Shown piece by piece: positions 1 to 6,562 of a DNA stretch of 6,637 nucleotides (the stretch's first letter is position 1; each line of letters begins with the position of its first letter). A program made the translations under genes and the position numbers. This stretch comes from Pseudomonas sp. GTDB lineage: Bacteria; Pseudomonadota; Gammaproteobacteria; Pseudomonadales; Pseudomonadaceae. The notes under the pieces were generated by a model, which made no database searches, had not been told where the DNA came from, and saw only the letters and a program-made list of their open reading frames with translations. The stretch spans positions 3,757 to 10,393 of the forward strand of contig DQGF01000252.1 in assembly GCA_003525045.1 (NCBI GenBank), written 5' to 3'.

Positions 1-638
1 TCTTCAGCGACGTTGGCGATGTACATGACCGGCTTGGTGGTCAGCAGGTGGAAGCCACGAATCACCGCTTTCTCGTCGGCGTTCATGCCCTTCATCAGCG
101 TGCGCGCAGGCTTGCCGAGGGTGAAGTGAGCGATCAATTGCTCCAGCATGGCTTTCTGGACCACTGCGTCCTTGTCACCGCCCTTGGCGTTACGGGCGAC
201 TTTCTGCAGTTGCTTCTCGCAGCTGTCGAGGTCGGCAAAGATCAGTTCCAGGTCGATGATCTCGATGTCGCGTTTCGGGTCGACGCTGTTGGAGACGTGA
301 ATCACGTTCTCGTCTTCGAAGCAGCGGACCACGTGCGCAATGGCATCGGTCTCGCGGATATTGGCGAGGAACTTGTTGCCCAGGCCTTCACCTTTCGAAG
401 CGCCGGCCACCAGGCCCGCGATGTCGACGAATTCCATGGTGGTCGGCAGGATGCGCTTTGGATTGACGATGGCCGCCAGGGCTTCCAGACGCGAATCCGG
501 CATCGGCACGATACCGGTGTTCGGCTCGATGGTGCAGAAGGGGAAGTTCTCGGCCGCGATCCCGGATTTGGTCAGGGCGTTGAACAGGGTGGACTTGCCG
601 ACGTTAGGCAGGCCGACGATGCCGCAATTGAATCCCAT
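1..638 (-). CDS. ychF: YchF/OLA1-family P-loop ATPase, N-terminal 212 codons (cut by window edge)
   Basis: A cytoplasmic Obg-family nucleotidase that binds ribosomes; the family hydrolyses ATP rather than GTP and is tied to translation and stress responses. The start ATG at 636-638 is preceded by a purine-rich GAGGGGA (645-651) at good spacing. Visible motifs are the Walker A GLPNVGKS (residues 9-16), the switch region [15 protein letters not shown] (72-76), and NVAE (209-212) as the last whole codons in the window. NVAE is the atypical NxxE form of the G4 motif that replaces NKxD and explains ATP preference in this family. The usual length is about 360 residues, so the rest of the G domain and the TGS domain lie outside the window. 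The gene begins 22 bases after the pth stop, the pth-ychF pairing common in gammaproteobacteria, and they are probably co-transcribed. Identification is firm. Confidence 0.97.
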   Translation of the reverse strand, partial: MGFNCGIVGLPNVGKSTLFNALTKSGIAAENFPFCTIEPNTGIVPMPDSRLEALAAIVNPKRILPTTMEFVDIAGLVAGASKGEGLGNKFLANIRETDAIAHVVRCFEDENVIHVSNSVDPKRDIEIIDLELIFADLDSCEKQLQKVARNAKGGDKDAVVQKAMLEQLIAHFTLGKPARTLMKGMNADEKAVIRGFHLLTTKPVMYIANVAE

Positions 639-660
639 GGTGTTTCCCCTCGGATAAGAG

Positions 661-1245
661 TCAGGCCTTCTGGCTGTGCAGGTTTTTCATCGCGCGGTTC
701 CATTCCCCGGCGAGGATATCCGGCAGCACGCCGAGGGCAAAGTCGATGCTGGCATCGAGTTTTTCCTGTTCGGCGCGTGGCGCACGACCCAGGACGAAAT
801 TTGAAACCATACTGGCAACGCCCGGGTGGCCGATGCCAAGCCGCAAGCGGTAAAAGGTATTCTGGTTGCCCAGTTGCGCGATGATGTCGCGCAACCCGTT
901 GTGACCGCCGTGGCCGCCGCCCTGTTTGAGCTTGGCAACGCCTGGAGGCAGGTCGAGTTCGTCATGCGCCACCAGTATTTCTTCCGGCTTGATTCGAAAG
1001 AAGCCGGCAAGTGCCGCTACGGCCTGGCCGCTGCGGTTCATGTACGTGGTGGGAATCAGCAGACGAACATCCTGACCCTGATGCGAATAGCGCCCGGTCA
1101 GGCCGAAATATTTGCGATCCGCCACAAGGTTTACGCCTTGTGCGTTCGCGATGCGCTCAACAAAAAGGGCCCCTGCGTTATGCCGGGTCTGTTCGTATTC
1201 AGCGCCTGGATTTCCCAGGCCAACGATCAGTTTGATGGCAGTCAC
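661..1245 (-). CDS. pth: Peptidyl-tRNA hydrolase (Pth), GTG start
   Basis: Cytoplasmic esterase that cleaves peptidyl-tRNAs dropped by stalled ribosomes, freeing tRNA for reuse; essential in many bacteria. The 194-residue product has the usual family length. The N-terminus [11 protein letters not shown] is the family signature, and the catalytic and substrate-binding residues are all present: Asn12, His22 (in TRHNAG), Asn70 (in TYMNRSG), Asp95 (in AHDELDLP) and Asn116 (in [11 protein letters not shown]). These correspond to E. coli Asn10, His20, Asn68, Asp93 and Asn114. The start codon is GTG (1243-1245), chosen because [14 protein letters not shown] aligns with the family N-terminus; a purine-rich AAGGAAGGG (1254-1262) lies just upstream. 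It follows rplY after 170 bases and precedes ychF by 22 bases, so it probably belongs to an rplY-pth-ychF transcript. Confidence 0.98.
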   Translation of the reverse strand: MTAIKLIVGLGNPGAEYEQTRHNAGALFVERIANAQGVNLVADRKYFGLTGRYSHQGQDVRLLIPTTYMNRSGQAVAALAGFFRIKPEEILVAHDELDLPPGVAKLKQGGGHGGHNGLRDIIAQLGNQNTFYRLRLGIGHPGVASMVSNFVLGRAPRAEQEKLDASIDFALGVLPDILAGEWNRAMKNLHSQKA

Positions 1246-1341
1246 GATAGGGGCCCTTCCTTGGAGTGGTGGATAACATCGTCGCGATCAGTGTGTGCGG
1301 CGAAAGTGGACGACAAGTGCTCATTTACCATTATGTAAACT

Positions 1342-1365
1342 CCGCGTTCTCGCCCGCTTTCTCGC
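1342..1365. repeat. Tandem direct repeat, two 12-mers
   Basis: CCGCGTTCTCGC (1342-1353) is followed at once by CCGCTTTCTCGC (1354-1365), identical at 11 of 12 positions. It lies in the rplY-pth spacer, close to the -10-like CATAAT. It may be a slippage product or a protein-binding direct repeat; nothing in the sequence decides between them. Confidence 0.5.
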
Positions 1366-1392
1366 TACGTTCCAGTCCGCGATGTTACTTGA

Positions 1393-1414
1393 TCACTCCG
1401 GCATCACAGAGTGA
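1393..1414 (-). other. Short stem-loop right after the rplY stop codon
   Basis: TCACTC (1393-1398) and GAGTGA (1409-1414) are perfect inverted repeats around a 10-base loop, and end 1 base past the rplY TAA (1416-1418). No run of U follows on the minus-strand transcript, so this is not a classic terminator. It could be a processing or 3'-protecting stem, or chance. Confidence 0.3.
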
Positions 1415-1415
1415 A

Positions 1416-2021
1416 TTACTCTGCTGCGCCTTCTTCTTCAGTAGCTTCTGGAGCAACACGTGGAGCGTGAACGTTGGCAACAGCCTTGTCATCACCGTGT
1501 GCCAGAGCAACAAACTCAACGCCTTTAGGGGCTTTGAGGTCGGACAGGTGAATGATCGAGCCGATTTCGGCGTCAGCCAGGTCGACTTCGATGAATTCAG
1601 GCAGGTCTTTCGGCAGGCAGGTCACTTCGATTTCCGAAACAACGTGCGAAACTTCGCCGCCTTTCTTGATCGGAGCTTCTTCACCGACGAAGTGTACAGG
1701 CACGATAGCGGTCAGTTTCTGGCCAGCTACAACGCGTACGAAGTCAGCGTGCATCACGTGGCCTTTGGCCGGGTGACGCTGCAGAGCCTTGATGATTACG
1801 TTTTGCTTGGTGCCGCCAACGTTCAGCTCGATGATGTGGCTGTAAGCCGCTTCGTTTTCGAGCAGTTTGGCAACTTCTTTAGCCAGCATGCTGATGGATT
1901 CAGGGGCTTTTTCGCCACCGTAAACTACAGCAGGTACCAGGCTTGCGAGACGACGCAGGCGGCGGCTCGCACCTTTCCCCAGGTCGGAACGCACTTCAGC
2001 ATTCAGAGTAAAATCGTTCAT
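1416..2021 (-). CDS. rplY: 50S ribosomal protein L25, long form with CTC/TL5 C-terminal domain
   Basis: Binds 5S rRNA in the central protuberance of the large subunit. The 201-residue product is the long form found in pseudomonads, about twice the size of E. coli L25. The N-terminal L25 domain spans roughly residues 1-90 and contains the basic [10 protein letters not shown] segment (about 15-24) and the conserved [18 protein letters not shown] block. The C-terminal TL5-type beta domain covers about 95-180, ending in a Glu-rich acidic tail. A start eight codons upstream, at 2045, is open in frame, but the ATG at 2019-2021 has GGAG (2029-2032) at 7-base spacing and gives the family N-terminus [11 protein letters not shown], so it is preferred. 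The gene lies 142 bases after prs and beyond a strong terminator, so it probably has its own promoter or depends on readthrough; 170 bases separate it from pth. Confidence 0.96.
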   Translation of the reverse strand: MNDFTLNAEVRSDLGKGASRRLRRLASLVPAVVYGGEKAPESISMLAKEVAKLLENEAAYSHIIELNVGGTKQNVIIKALQRHPAKGHVMHADFVRVVAGQKLTAIVPVHFVGEEAPIKKGGEVSHVVSEIEVTCLPKDLPEFIEVDLADAEIGSIIHLSDLKAPKGVEFVALAHGDDKAVANVHAPRVAPEATEEEGAAE

Positions 2022-2086
2022 GTTGTATCTCCAAAATAACCACATTCGCCCCAGCGTTTGCGACCAGCGCTAAAGGCGATATGGGC

Positions 2087-2124
2087 AAAAAAGCCCCGCC
2101 CCGACAGGAATGCCGGGGCGGGGC
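2087..2124 (-). terminator. Intrinsic terminator downstream of prs
   Basis: Read on the minus strand, a perfect 11-bp stem GCCCCGCCCCG / CGGGGCGGGGC (arms 2114-2124 and 2093-2103) with a 10-base loop runs straight into six U residues (2087-2092). This is a textbook Rho-independent terminator, 39 bases after the prs stop. It should end most of the transcript that includes prs before rplY. On the plus strand the same hairpin is followed two bases later by only four T, so activity in that direction would be weaker and there is no plus-strand gene for it to serve. Confidence 0.92.
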
Positions 2125-2163
2125 GCTTTTCGTCAACAGGATGTAATGAAAAGGGCAGAGCCC

Positions 2164-3105
2164 TTAACGGAACATCGCGCTGATCGATTCTTCATTGCTG
2201 ATGCGGCGGACCGCCTCGGCAACTACCGGCGCGATATCCAGTTGACGGATACGCGAGCAGGCTTGAGCAGCAGCGGACAACGGGATGGTGTTGGTCACCA
2301 CCAGTTCGTCCAGCATGGAATTTTCAATATTTTCGATCGCCCGACCGGACAGCACAGGGTGTGTGCAGTAGGCGAAAACCTTGGCAGCGCCATGCTCTTT
2401 CAGGGCCTTGGCCGCGTGGCACAGAGTGCCGGCGGTATCGACCATGTCATCGACCAGAATACAGGTACGCCCTTCGACATCACCGATGATATGCATCACT
2501 TCAGAGTGATTGGCTTTCTCACGGCGTTTGTCGATGATCCCGAGATCCACGCCCAGGGATTTGGCAACAGCACGTGCACGCACGACGCCGCCAATGTCCG
2601 GGGACACGATCATCAGGTTTTCGAAGCGCTGATCTTCGATGTCATCCACCAATACCGGGGAGCCGTAGATGTTATCTACCGGAATATCGAAGAAACCCTG
2701 GATCTGGTCAGCATGCAGATCAACCGTGAGAACACGATCGATGCCGACTACGGTAAGCATGTCAGCAACGACTTTCGCGCTGATAGCCACACGTGCGGAA
2801 CGCGGACGGCGATCCTGACGGGCATAACCAAAGTAAGGAATTACAGCAGTGATACGAGTAGCCGAGGAGCGGCGGAAGGCATCAGCCATCACTACCAGTT
2901 CCATCAGGTTATCGTTGGTCGGAGCGCAAGTCGGCTGAATAATGAAGACATCTTTACCGCGGACGTTTTCATTGATCTCGGCAGTAATTTCGCCGTCGGA
3001 GAACTTACCGACAGAGATGTCACCGAGAGGGATATGCAGCTGACGTACAACACGCCGAGCCAGATCGGGGTTAGCATTCCCCGTAAAGACCATCATCTTG
3101 GACAC
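2164..3105 (-). CDS. prs: Ribose-phosphate pyrophosphokinase (PRPP synthetase), GTG start
   Basis: Transfers pyrophosphate from ATP to ribose 5-phosphate, making PRPP for purine, pyrimidine, NAD, histidine and tryptophan synthesis; class I enzyme, cytoplasmic hexamer. The 313-residue length matches bacterial class I enzymes. Visible motifs are the ATP-binding YARQDRR (94-100), Asp129-Leu-His131 for metal and ATP binding, Lys193 and Arg195 in the flexible catalytic loop (IDKRRE), and the PRPP loop [11 protein letters not shown] (217-227). The start is GTG (3103-3105), because the N-terminus [15 protein letters not shown] is shared by pseudomonad proteins and an AGG (3114-3116) sits 8 bases upstream; the later ATG codons 4 and 5 are too far from it. 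The gene follows tRNA-Gln by 45 bases and ends before a strong terminator, so it is probably made from an ispE-tRNA-prs transcript or a promoter inside ispE. Confidence 0.98.
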   Translation of the reverse strand: MSKMMVFTGNANPDLARRVVRQLHIPLGDISVGKFSDGEITAEINENVRGKDVFIIQPTCAPTNDNLMELVVMADAFRRSSATRITAVIPYFGYARQDRRPRSARVAISAKVVADMLTVVGIDRVLTVDLHADQIQGFFDIPVDNIYGSPVLVDDIEDQRFENLMIVSPDIGGVVRARAVAKSLGVDLGIIDKRREKANHSEVMHIIGDVEGRTCILVDDMVDTAGTLCHAAKALKEHGAAKVFAYCTHPVLSGRAIENIENSMLDELVVTNTIPLSAAAQACSRIRQLDIAPVVAEAVRRISNEESISAMFR

Positions 3106-3150
3106 GCGCAGTACCTAGAGGCTGAGGGTAACCTGGATGAGTATAGAAAA

Positions 3151-3225
3151 TGGCAGGGGCGGCTGGATTCGAACCAACGCATGGCAGGATCAAAACCTGC
3201 TGCCTTACCGCTTGGCGACGCCCCT
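3151..3225 (-). tRNA. tRNA-Gln (anticodon TTG)
   Basis: Read on the minus strand, 75 bases fold as a full cloverleaf: acceptor stem AGGGGCG / CGCCCCT (7 bp, A1-U72), D stem GCC/GGC, anticodon stem GCAGG / CCTGC around loop TTTTGAT with anticodon TTG, 5-base variable loop CATGC, and T arm GTTGG-TTCGAAT-CCAGC with one G-U pair. The discriminator is G73, as expected for glutamine tRNAs, and the CCA end is encoded in the gene (3151-3153). It lies between ispE (36 bases) and prs (45 bases) on the same strand with no terminator on either side, so it is probably cut from a longer transcript by RNase P and a 3' endonuclease. Four T follow the CCA directly. Confidence 0.98.
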
Positions 3226-3238
3226 GTATCTGTTGCAA

Positions 3239-3255
3239 CGATTACCCAGTAATCG
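3239..3255 (-). other. Stem-loop in the ispE to tRNA-Gln gap
   Basis: Arms CGATTAC (3239-3245) and GTAATCG (3249-3255) are perfectly complementary over 7 bp around a 3-base loop. It lies in the 36-base gap between the ispE stop and the 5' end of the tRNA. No U-run follows it on the minus strand, so a terminator is unlikely; it could mark or protect a processing site between mRNA and tRNA. The overlapping GTTGCAAC (3232-3239) is a palindrome. A functional role is inference only. Confidence 0.45.
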
Positions 3256-3261
3256 GTTCCT

Positions 3262-4113
3262 TTAGAGCAGATTTTGCAGCTTGCGATGCAACATCGAAAT
3301 GTTGCTTCCCTTTGCTACAAACCCTGTAAGGGTCTCTGTAAGAAGGGCCGAGACTTTATCAGCTTCAGCTTTGCTTGGGAAGCCCCCAAACACACAACTT
3401 CCAGTTCCGGTGAGTTTTGCTTCGGTAAATTTACCTAACAAATTCAATGCGTTACGTACATCTGGATAACGCCTTGCTACCACCGGTAAGCAGTCATTTC
3501 GACTGTTTCCCTTGGGAACGGGGCGCACTTTAATGGGAGAAGAGTTACGTGTCAACAACGGATCTGAAAAAATTTCTGCTGTACTTACAGATACTTGCGG
3601 CACAAGCACGACATACCACGGTTCTTCGGGGTCTACAGGGGTAAGTTTCTCCCCGACACCTTCAGCAAAAGCCGCGTGGCCGCGCACGAAAACCGGGACG
3701 TCGGCGCCAAGCGTCAAGCCCAGCACGGCCAGTCGATCCTCATCCCAACTCAGTTGCCAGAGATGATTCAGGCCGAGCAAAGTCGTCGCGGCATTTGAAC
3801 TGCCGCCACCAATTCCACCGCCCATGGGCAGAATTTTTTCGATCCAGATGTCGATGCCGAGCGAACAACCGGATTGCTCCTGGAGTTTTTTTGCCGCCCT
3901 GACGATCAGATTGCTGTCGTGAGGAACGCCGTCGAACTCGGTGTGCAGTCGAATCACACCGTCGTCGCGCACGGCGAAGGTGATTTCATCGCCGTAATCG
4001 AGAAACTGAAAAATAGTCTGCAGCTCGTGATAACCGTCTTCACGGCGACCGAGGATATGCAGCATCAGATTGAGTTTGGCCGGGGAGGGCAGCGTCAAGC
4101 GAGGGGCGCTCAT
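3262..4113 (-). CDS. ispE: 4-diphosphocytidyl-2-C-methyl-D-erythritol kinase (IspE, Ipk)
   Basis: GHMP-superfamily kinase of the MEP isoprenoid pathway: phosphorylates the 2-hydroxyl of CDP-methylerythritol using ATP, in the cytoplasm. With the start chosen here the protein is 283 residues, close to the 282 I recall for P. aeruginosa. Visible are PAKLN (11-15) with catalytic Lys13, the GHMP ATP loop [14 protein letters not shown] (96-109), catalytic Asp138 in GADVPVF, and the C-terminal GHMP motif [10 protein letters not shown]. Longer starts exist at 4143 and 4119, but the ATG at 4111-4113 has GGGG (4122-4125) at 8 bases, while that run is only 2 bases from the 4119 ATG and the AAGGA before 4143 has no spacing. 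It starts 2 bases after the lolB stop, suggesting coupling. The last third, about 3262-3600, is about 46% GC with codons such as TTA, ACA, GTA, GGA and AGG, unlike the rest of the gene, although the protein stays family-like. Confidence 0.97.
   Translation of the reverse strand: MSAPRLTLPSPAKLNLMLHILGRREDGYHELQTIFQFLDYGDEITFAVRDDGVIRLHTEFDGVPHDSNLIVRAAKKLQEQSGCSLGIDIWIEKILPMGGGIGGGSSNAATTLLGLNHLWQLSWDEDRLAVLGLTLGADVPVFVRGHAAFAEGVGEKLTPVDPEEPWYVVLVPQVSVSTAEIFSDPLLTRNSSPIKVRPVPKGNSRNDCLPVVARRYPDVRNALNLLGKFTEAKLTGTGSCVFGGFPSKAEADKVSALLTETLTGFVAKGSNISMLHRKLQNLL
3527..3555 (-). promoter_or_regulatory. Candidate sigma-70 promoter inside ispE, toward tRNA-Gln and prs
   Basis: On the minus strand, a perfect -35 TTGACA (3550-3555) is followed after exactly 17 bases by TAAAGT (3527-3532), matching 4 of 6 positions of TATAAT. 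It lies in the AT-rich last third of ispE and would start RNA near 3520, about 295 bases before the 5' end of the tRNA. It would give tRNA-Gln and prs a source of transcription independent of the lipoprotein genes. This rests on sequence match alone, and AT-rich DNA yields chance matches. Confidence 0.35.
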
Positions 4114-4115
4114 GT

Positions 4116-4733
4116 TCATTGCCCCAGTTTGCGAGGTTGCCATTCCTTGATCACCAGCGTGACGTCAAGGTCGGTGCCGTGCAGTTTGATGCGCTCGGGC
4201 AGCCAGAAGCCGTTTTGCTCGGCATAGCTCAGGTATTCGATTTGCCAGCCATCCTGATCGAGGTTGGCCAGGCGGCTGTCGGTATCGAGCGTCAGGCGGC
4301 TTTTGCTGTCCGGCGCCGGGAGCCCGCGGACCCACCAGGCCAGATGGGACACCGGTAATTTCCAGCCAAGCTGTTCTTCGAGCAGGACTTCCGGGGTTGG
4401 CGCTTCATAACGACCCTGGTTGGCGACTTCCAGCGAGACCTTGCCGGGGCGACCGGTCAATCGTGCGGCGCCACGACCCAAGGGGCCGGAGAGGCGAATA
4501 TCGTAGTAATCCTGTCGCTGCAGCCAGAACAAGGTGCCGCTGCCGGAGTCCTTTGGCGCGCGAATGCCGATCTTGCCGTTGATCTGCCAGCCATCGAGGC
4601 CGGTCAGTTGCTCTTTGTGAGCGCGCCATAGACCGGCGTCGCCTTGACCCTGGACCGATTCGCGGGCACCGAAACCCGCGCAACCGGCGAGCAGGGCAAT
4701 GAAACTGAAAACGATGAGGTGGCGCAAGAACAT
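4116..4733 (-). CDS. lolB: Outer-membrane lipoprotein receptor LolB
   Basis: Takes lipoproteins from the periplasmic carrier LolA and inserts them in the inner leaflet of the outer membrane; itself a lipoprotein. The 205-residue length fits the family. Residues 1-17 are a lipoprotein signal peptide (Arg4, hydrophobic core [12 protein letters not shown]) ending in lipobox LAGC with Cys18 as the lipidated residue; Ala follows at +2, compatible with outer-membrane sorting. The mature part carries the LolB pattern: [11 protein letters not shown] (about 48-58), an [12 protein letters not shown] strand segment, and the [11 protein letters not shown] block. The ATG (4731-4733) lies 4 bases after the lbcA stop. 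No good Shine-Dalgarno precedes it, only a distant GAGA, so translation is probably coupled to lbcA. It comes 2 bases before ispE. The lolB-ispE pairing is typical of gammaproteobacteria. Confidence 0.96.
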   Translation of the reverse strand: MFLRHLIVFSFIALLAGCAGFGARESVQGQGDAGLWRAHKEQLTGLDGWQINGKIGIRAPKDSGSGTLFWLQRQDYYDIRLSGPLGRGAARLTGRPGKVSLEVANQGRYEAPTPEVLLEEQLGWKLPVSHLAWWVRGLPAPDSKSRLTLDTDSRLANLDQDGWQIEYLSYAEQNGFWLPERIKLHGTDLDVTLVIKEWQPRKLGQ

Positions 4734-4737
4734 ATAT

Positions 4738-6462
4738 TTAAAGAGTCTCTGAACCGGTCAGGCGCTTGATGGTGCTGCGCAGGATAGGGCTGTCGGGCTG
4801 TTCCTTGAGGAATTTGCCCCAGATCTGTTTGGCTTCGCGTTGCTTGCCGTTGGCCCACAGGACTTCGCCCAGGTGAGCGGCGACTTCATGATCGGGGAAG
4901 CGCTCCAGGGCCTGACGCAAGTAACGTTCGGCCTCATCGAGATTGCCCAGGCGGAAATTCACCCAGCCGAGGCTGTCGAGTACCGCCGGATCTTCCGGAT
5001 TGATCTGGTGTGCCTGTTCGATCAGGGCCTTGGCTTCGGCATAACGCGTGGTACGGTCGGACAGGGTGTAGCCGAGGGCGTTCAACGCCATCGCATTGTC
5101 CGGGTCGCGCTTGATGATCAGCCGCAGGTCTTTTTCCATCTGCGCCAGGTCATTGCGTTTTTCCGCCTGCATGGCGCGGGTGTACAGCAGATTCAAATCG
5201 TCCGGGTATTGCTGCAAGGCTTGCTGCAACACTTTCCAGGCCTTGTCCCCCTGTTTGTTGGCGGACAGGGTTTCGGCCTCGATCAAATACAACTGAATGG
5301 CGTAATCGGGCTGCTCTTCGCGCTCTGCTGCCAGACGGCTTTGCGCTTCGGCGGTCTTGCCGTTATTCATCAGGATATCGGCCTGGCGCAATTGTGCCGG
5401 CAGGTAGTCGTTACCCGGGCGAACCTGGGCATACTCGACCAGCGCGCCTTGGGGATCGTTGCGCTCTTCTGCGATACGACCCAGGTTCAGGTGAGCCGAA
5501 TCGACATGGCTGTCCCGGGCGATCAGGTCTTCCAGGTAACCCTTGGCCTCTTCCCAGGCCTTGGCTTCCAGGCACACCAGCGCCAGCGAATAACGTAGCT
5601 CGTCGTCTTCCGGGTACTGCTGAACCAGGCTTGAAAACTCGACTTTGGCGTCGTCCATGCGGTTCTGTTCAACCAGCATGCGCGCGTAAGTCAGGCGCAA
5701 GCGCTTGTCCTCCGGGTACTTTTTGATGCTTTTTTGCAGCAGCGGCAGGGCTTCATCGCCACGATCCAGTGCTTGCAGCAGGCGCGCGCGCAGCAGGATC
5801 GGGGCGATTTCGCCGTCATCCGGCGGATGGTCTTCCAGCAGCGTCAGTGCACCTTTGGCATCACCGTCCTGCTGCAGCAGCAAAGCCTTACCGAAAATCA
5901 ACTGGCTGTTGTCCGGATGACGCTGCAACAGGCGGTCAAAGCTTTTCATCAAGCCGTTGCGCGTGTCCTGGTCGGTATCGGCCGCGGACAGGGCGAGGAA
6001 GTCGAAGTGCGTGTCGCCCTTGCCTTGCAGGACTTTCTCCATATAGACCATGGAGTCGTCGTAACGCCCGGCGCGCGCCAGCTGCACGGCAGCGGCCCGT
6101 TGTGCCTCGAGGTCGTCCGGGGCGTTTTTCGCCCAGATCAGCGCGGTGTCCAGGGCGGCCTGATCGGCGCCCAGATACTCGGCGATACGAAATGCCCGCT
6201 CGGAAATGCCCGGATCCTGAGTGTTGATAGCCTGGGTCACGTAGTTGTCCAGGGCAATGTCGAAACGATTGCGCTGACCAGCCAGTTCGGCACTCAACAG
6301 GCTGAAGACGGTTTCTTCGCTGAATGAGCTGTAAACCTTGGGCTTTTCAGGGGCCGGAGTGCTGTCTTCGACCGGCGGCGTACCGTCCGACGAAACGGGT
6401 GCCAAAGCCTGGCAGCCGCTGAGGAATACAATAGCGAGGAGCAACGCGGAAGATCTATTCAT
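4738..6462 (-). CDS. lbcA: TPR outer-membrane lipoprotein, LbcA-like partner of the CtpA protease
   Basis: The 574-residue product has a lipoprotein signal peptide (Asn2-Arg3, hydrophobic core ALLLAIVFL) and lipobox LSGC with Cys17; Gln at +2 fits outer-membrane sorting. A Pro-rich linker (about 23-42) is followed by a long run of tetratricopeptide repeats to near the C-terminus. The clearest are [11 protein letters not shown]...[19 protein letters not shown] and [32 protein letters not shown], in roughly the last 120 residues. Position next to lolB and at the edge of the hemA region matches P. aeruginosa PA4667, named LbcA, which scaffolds and activates the periplasmic protease CtpA against peptidoglycan cross-link hydrolases. 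Assigning that role here rests on synteny and architecture. The ATG (6460-6462) fits the signal peptide, but the 20 bases upstream are pyrimidine-rich (CCTCTTCC) with no Shine-Dalgarno. It is the first gene of the lbcA-lolB-ispE operon. Confidence 0.88.
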   Translation of the reverse strand: MNRSSALLLAIVFLSGCQALAPVSSDGTPPVEDSTPAPEKPKVYSSFSEETVFSLLSAELAGQRNRFDIALDNYVTQAINTQDPGISERAFRIAEYLGADQAALDTALIWAKNAPDDLEAQRAAAVQLARAGRYDDSMVYMEKVLQGKGDTHFDFLALSAADTDQDTRNGLMKSFDRLLQRHPDNSQLIFGKALLLQQDGDAKGALTLLEDHPPDDGEIAPILLRARLLQALDRGDEALPLLQKSIKKYPEDKRLRLTYARMLVEQNRMDDAKVEFSSLVQQYPEDDELRYSLALVCLEAKAWEEAKGYLEDLIARDSHVDSAHLNLGRIAEERNDPQGALVEYAQVRPGNDYLPAQLRQADILMNNGKTAEAQSRLAAEREEQPDYAIQLYLIEAETLSANKQGDKAWKVLQQALQQYPDDLNLLYTRAMQAEKRNDLAQMEKDLRLIIKRDPDNAMALNALGYTLSDRTTRYAEAKALIEQAHQINPEDPAVLDSLGWVNFRLGNLDEAERYLRQALERFPDHEVAAHLGEVLWANGKQREAKQIWGKFLKEQPDSPILRSTIKRLTGSETL

Positions 6463-6560
6463 ATAGGAAGAGGACGACTAACCTGCGGTCGGATCATCAT
6501 GACACAAGCCTTCGGCCAAACATAACCGGCCGGCCATTTTCCCGTGTTCACCGGTCTCCG
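6463..6560. other. Upstream region of lbcA, no clear promoter
   Basis: This should hold the promoter of the lbcA operon on the minus strand. The best -10-like match is TATGTT within GGTTATGTTTGG (minus strand, near 6520), 4 of 6 positions, with no good -35 at normal spacing. A perfect 8-bp palindrome GGCCGGCC lies at 6528-6535 just upstream of it. I see no ORF or RNA gene. The divergent neighbour expected from synteny, hemA, does not begin within the window. Confidence 0.4.
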
Positions 6561-6562
6561 GT
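6550..6562. repeat. Short perfect inverted repeat beside the REP
   Basis: ACCGG (6550-6554) and CCGGT (6558-6562) flank TCT. The repeat touches the left edge of the REP hairpin. It may be chance in GC-rich DNA or part of the flanking structure of the element. Confidence 0.35.

Larger units (their letters stand above)
1246..1415. other. rplY-pth intergenic spacer, 170 bp
   Basis: No convincing ORF or RNA gene is seen here. Read on the minus strand it holds a 6-bp stem (1393-1414) directly after the rplY stop, a tandem 12-mer (1342-1365) and the inverted repeat TTTAC-CATTAT-GTAAA (1324-1339). The centre of that repeat, read as CATAAT on the minus strand (1330-1335), matches a sigma-70 -10 box at 5 of 6 positions, but I find no good -35 at 16-18 bases, so a pth promoter is only possible. 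No U-tract terminator is present, so readthrough from rplY into pth is expected. Confidence 0.5.

Noticed and set aside
48..884. 278-codon open frame on the plus strand across ychF and pth
   Set aside because: It is a mirror frame of two firmly identified genes and shows no recognisable domain; the composition is that of antisense translation.
2019..2045. Upstream in-frame ATG at 2045 as the rplY start
   Set aside because: It would add MWLFWRYN, which is unlike L25 N-termini, and it overlaps the good Shine-Dalgarno of the 2021 start.
3140..3145. TATACT on the minus strand between tRNA-Gln and prs as a prs promoter
   Set aside because: It matches a -10 at 5 of 6 positions, but the -35 position falls inside the tRNA T arm and reads ATCCAG or similar, with no extended -10. 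A prs promoter here is possible but not supported.
2110..3252. 380-codon open frame on the plus strand across prs and tRNA-Gln
   Set aside because: It is antisense to prs and to the tRNA, resembles no family I know, and its length follows from codon bias on the opposite strand of a GC-rich gene.
3239..3255. The stem-loop after ispE as a terminator
   Set aside because: No U-run follows it on the minus strand, and the stem is short and AT-containing.
4840..5598. 252-codon plus-strand frame, and others opposite lbcA
   Set aside because: These Val/Leu/Gln-rich frames are the antisense of the TPR repeats and have no domain pattern of their own.
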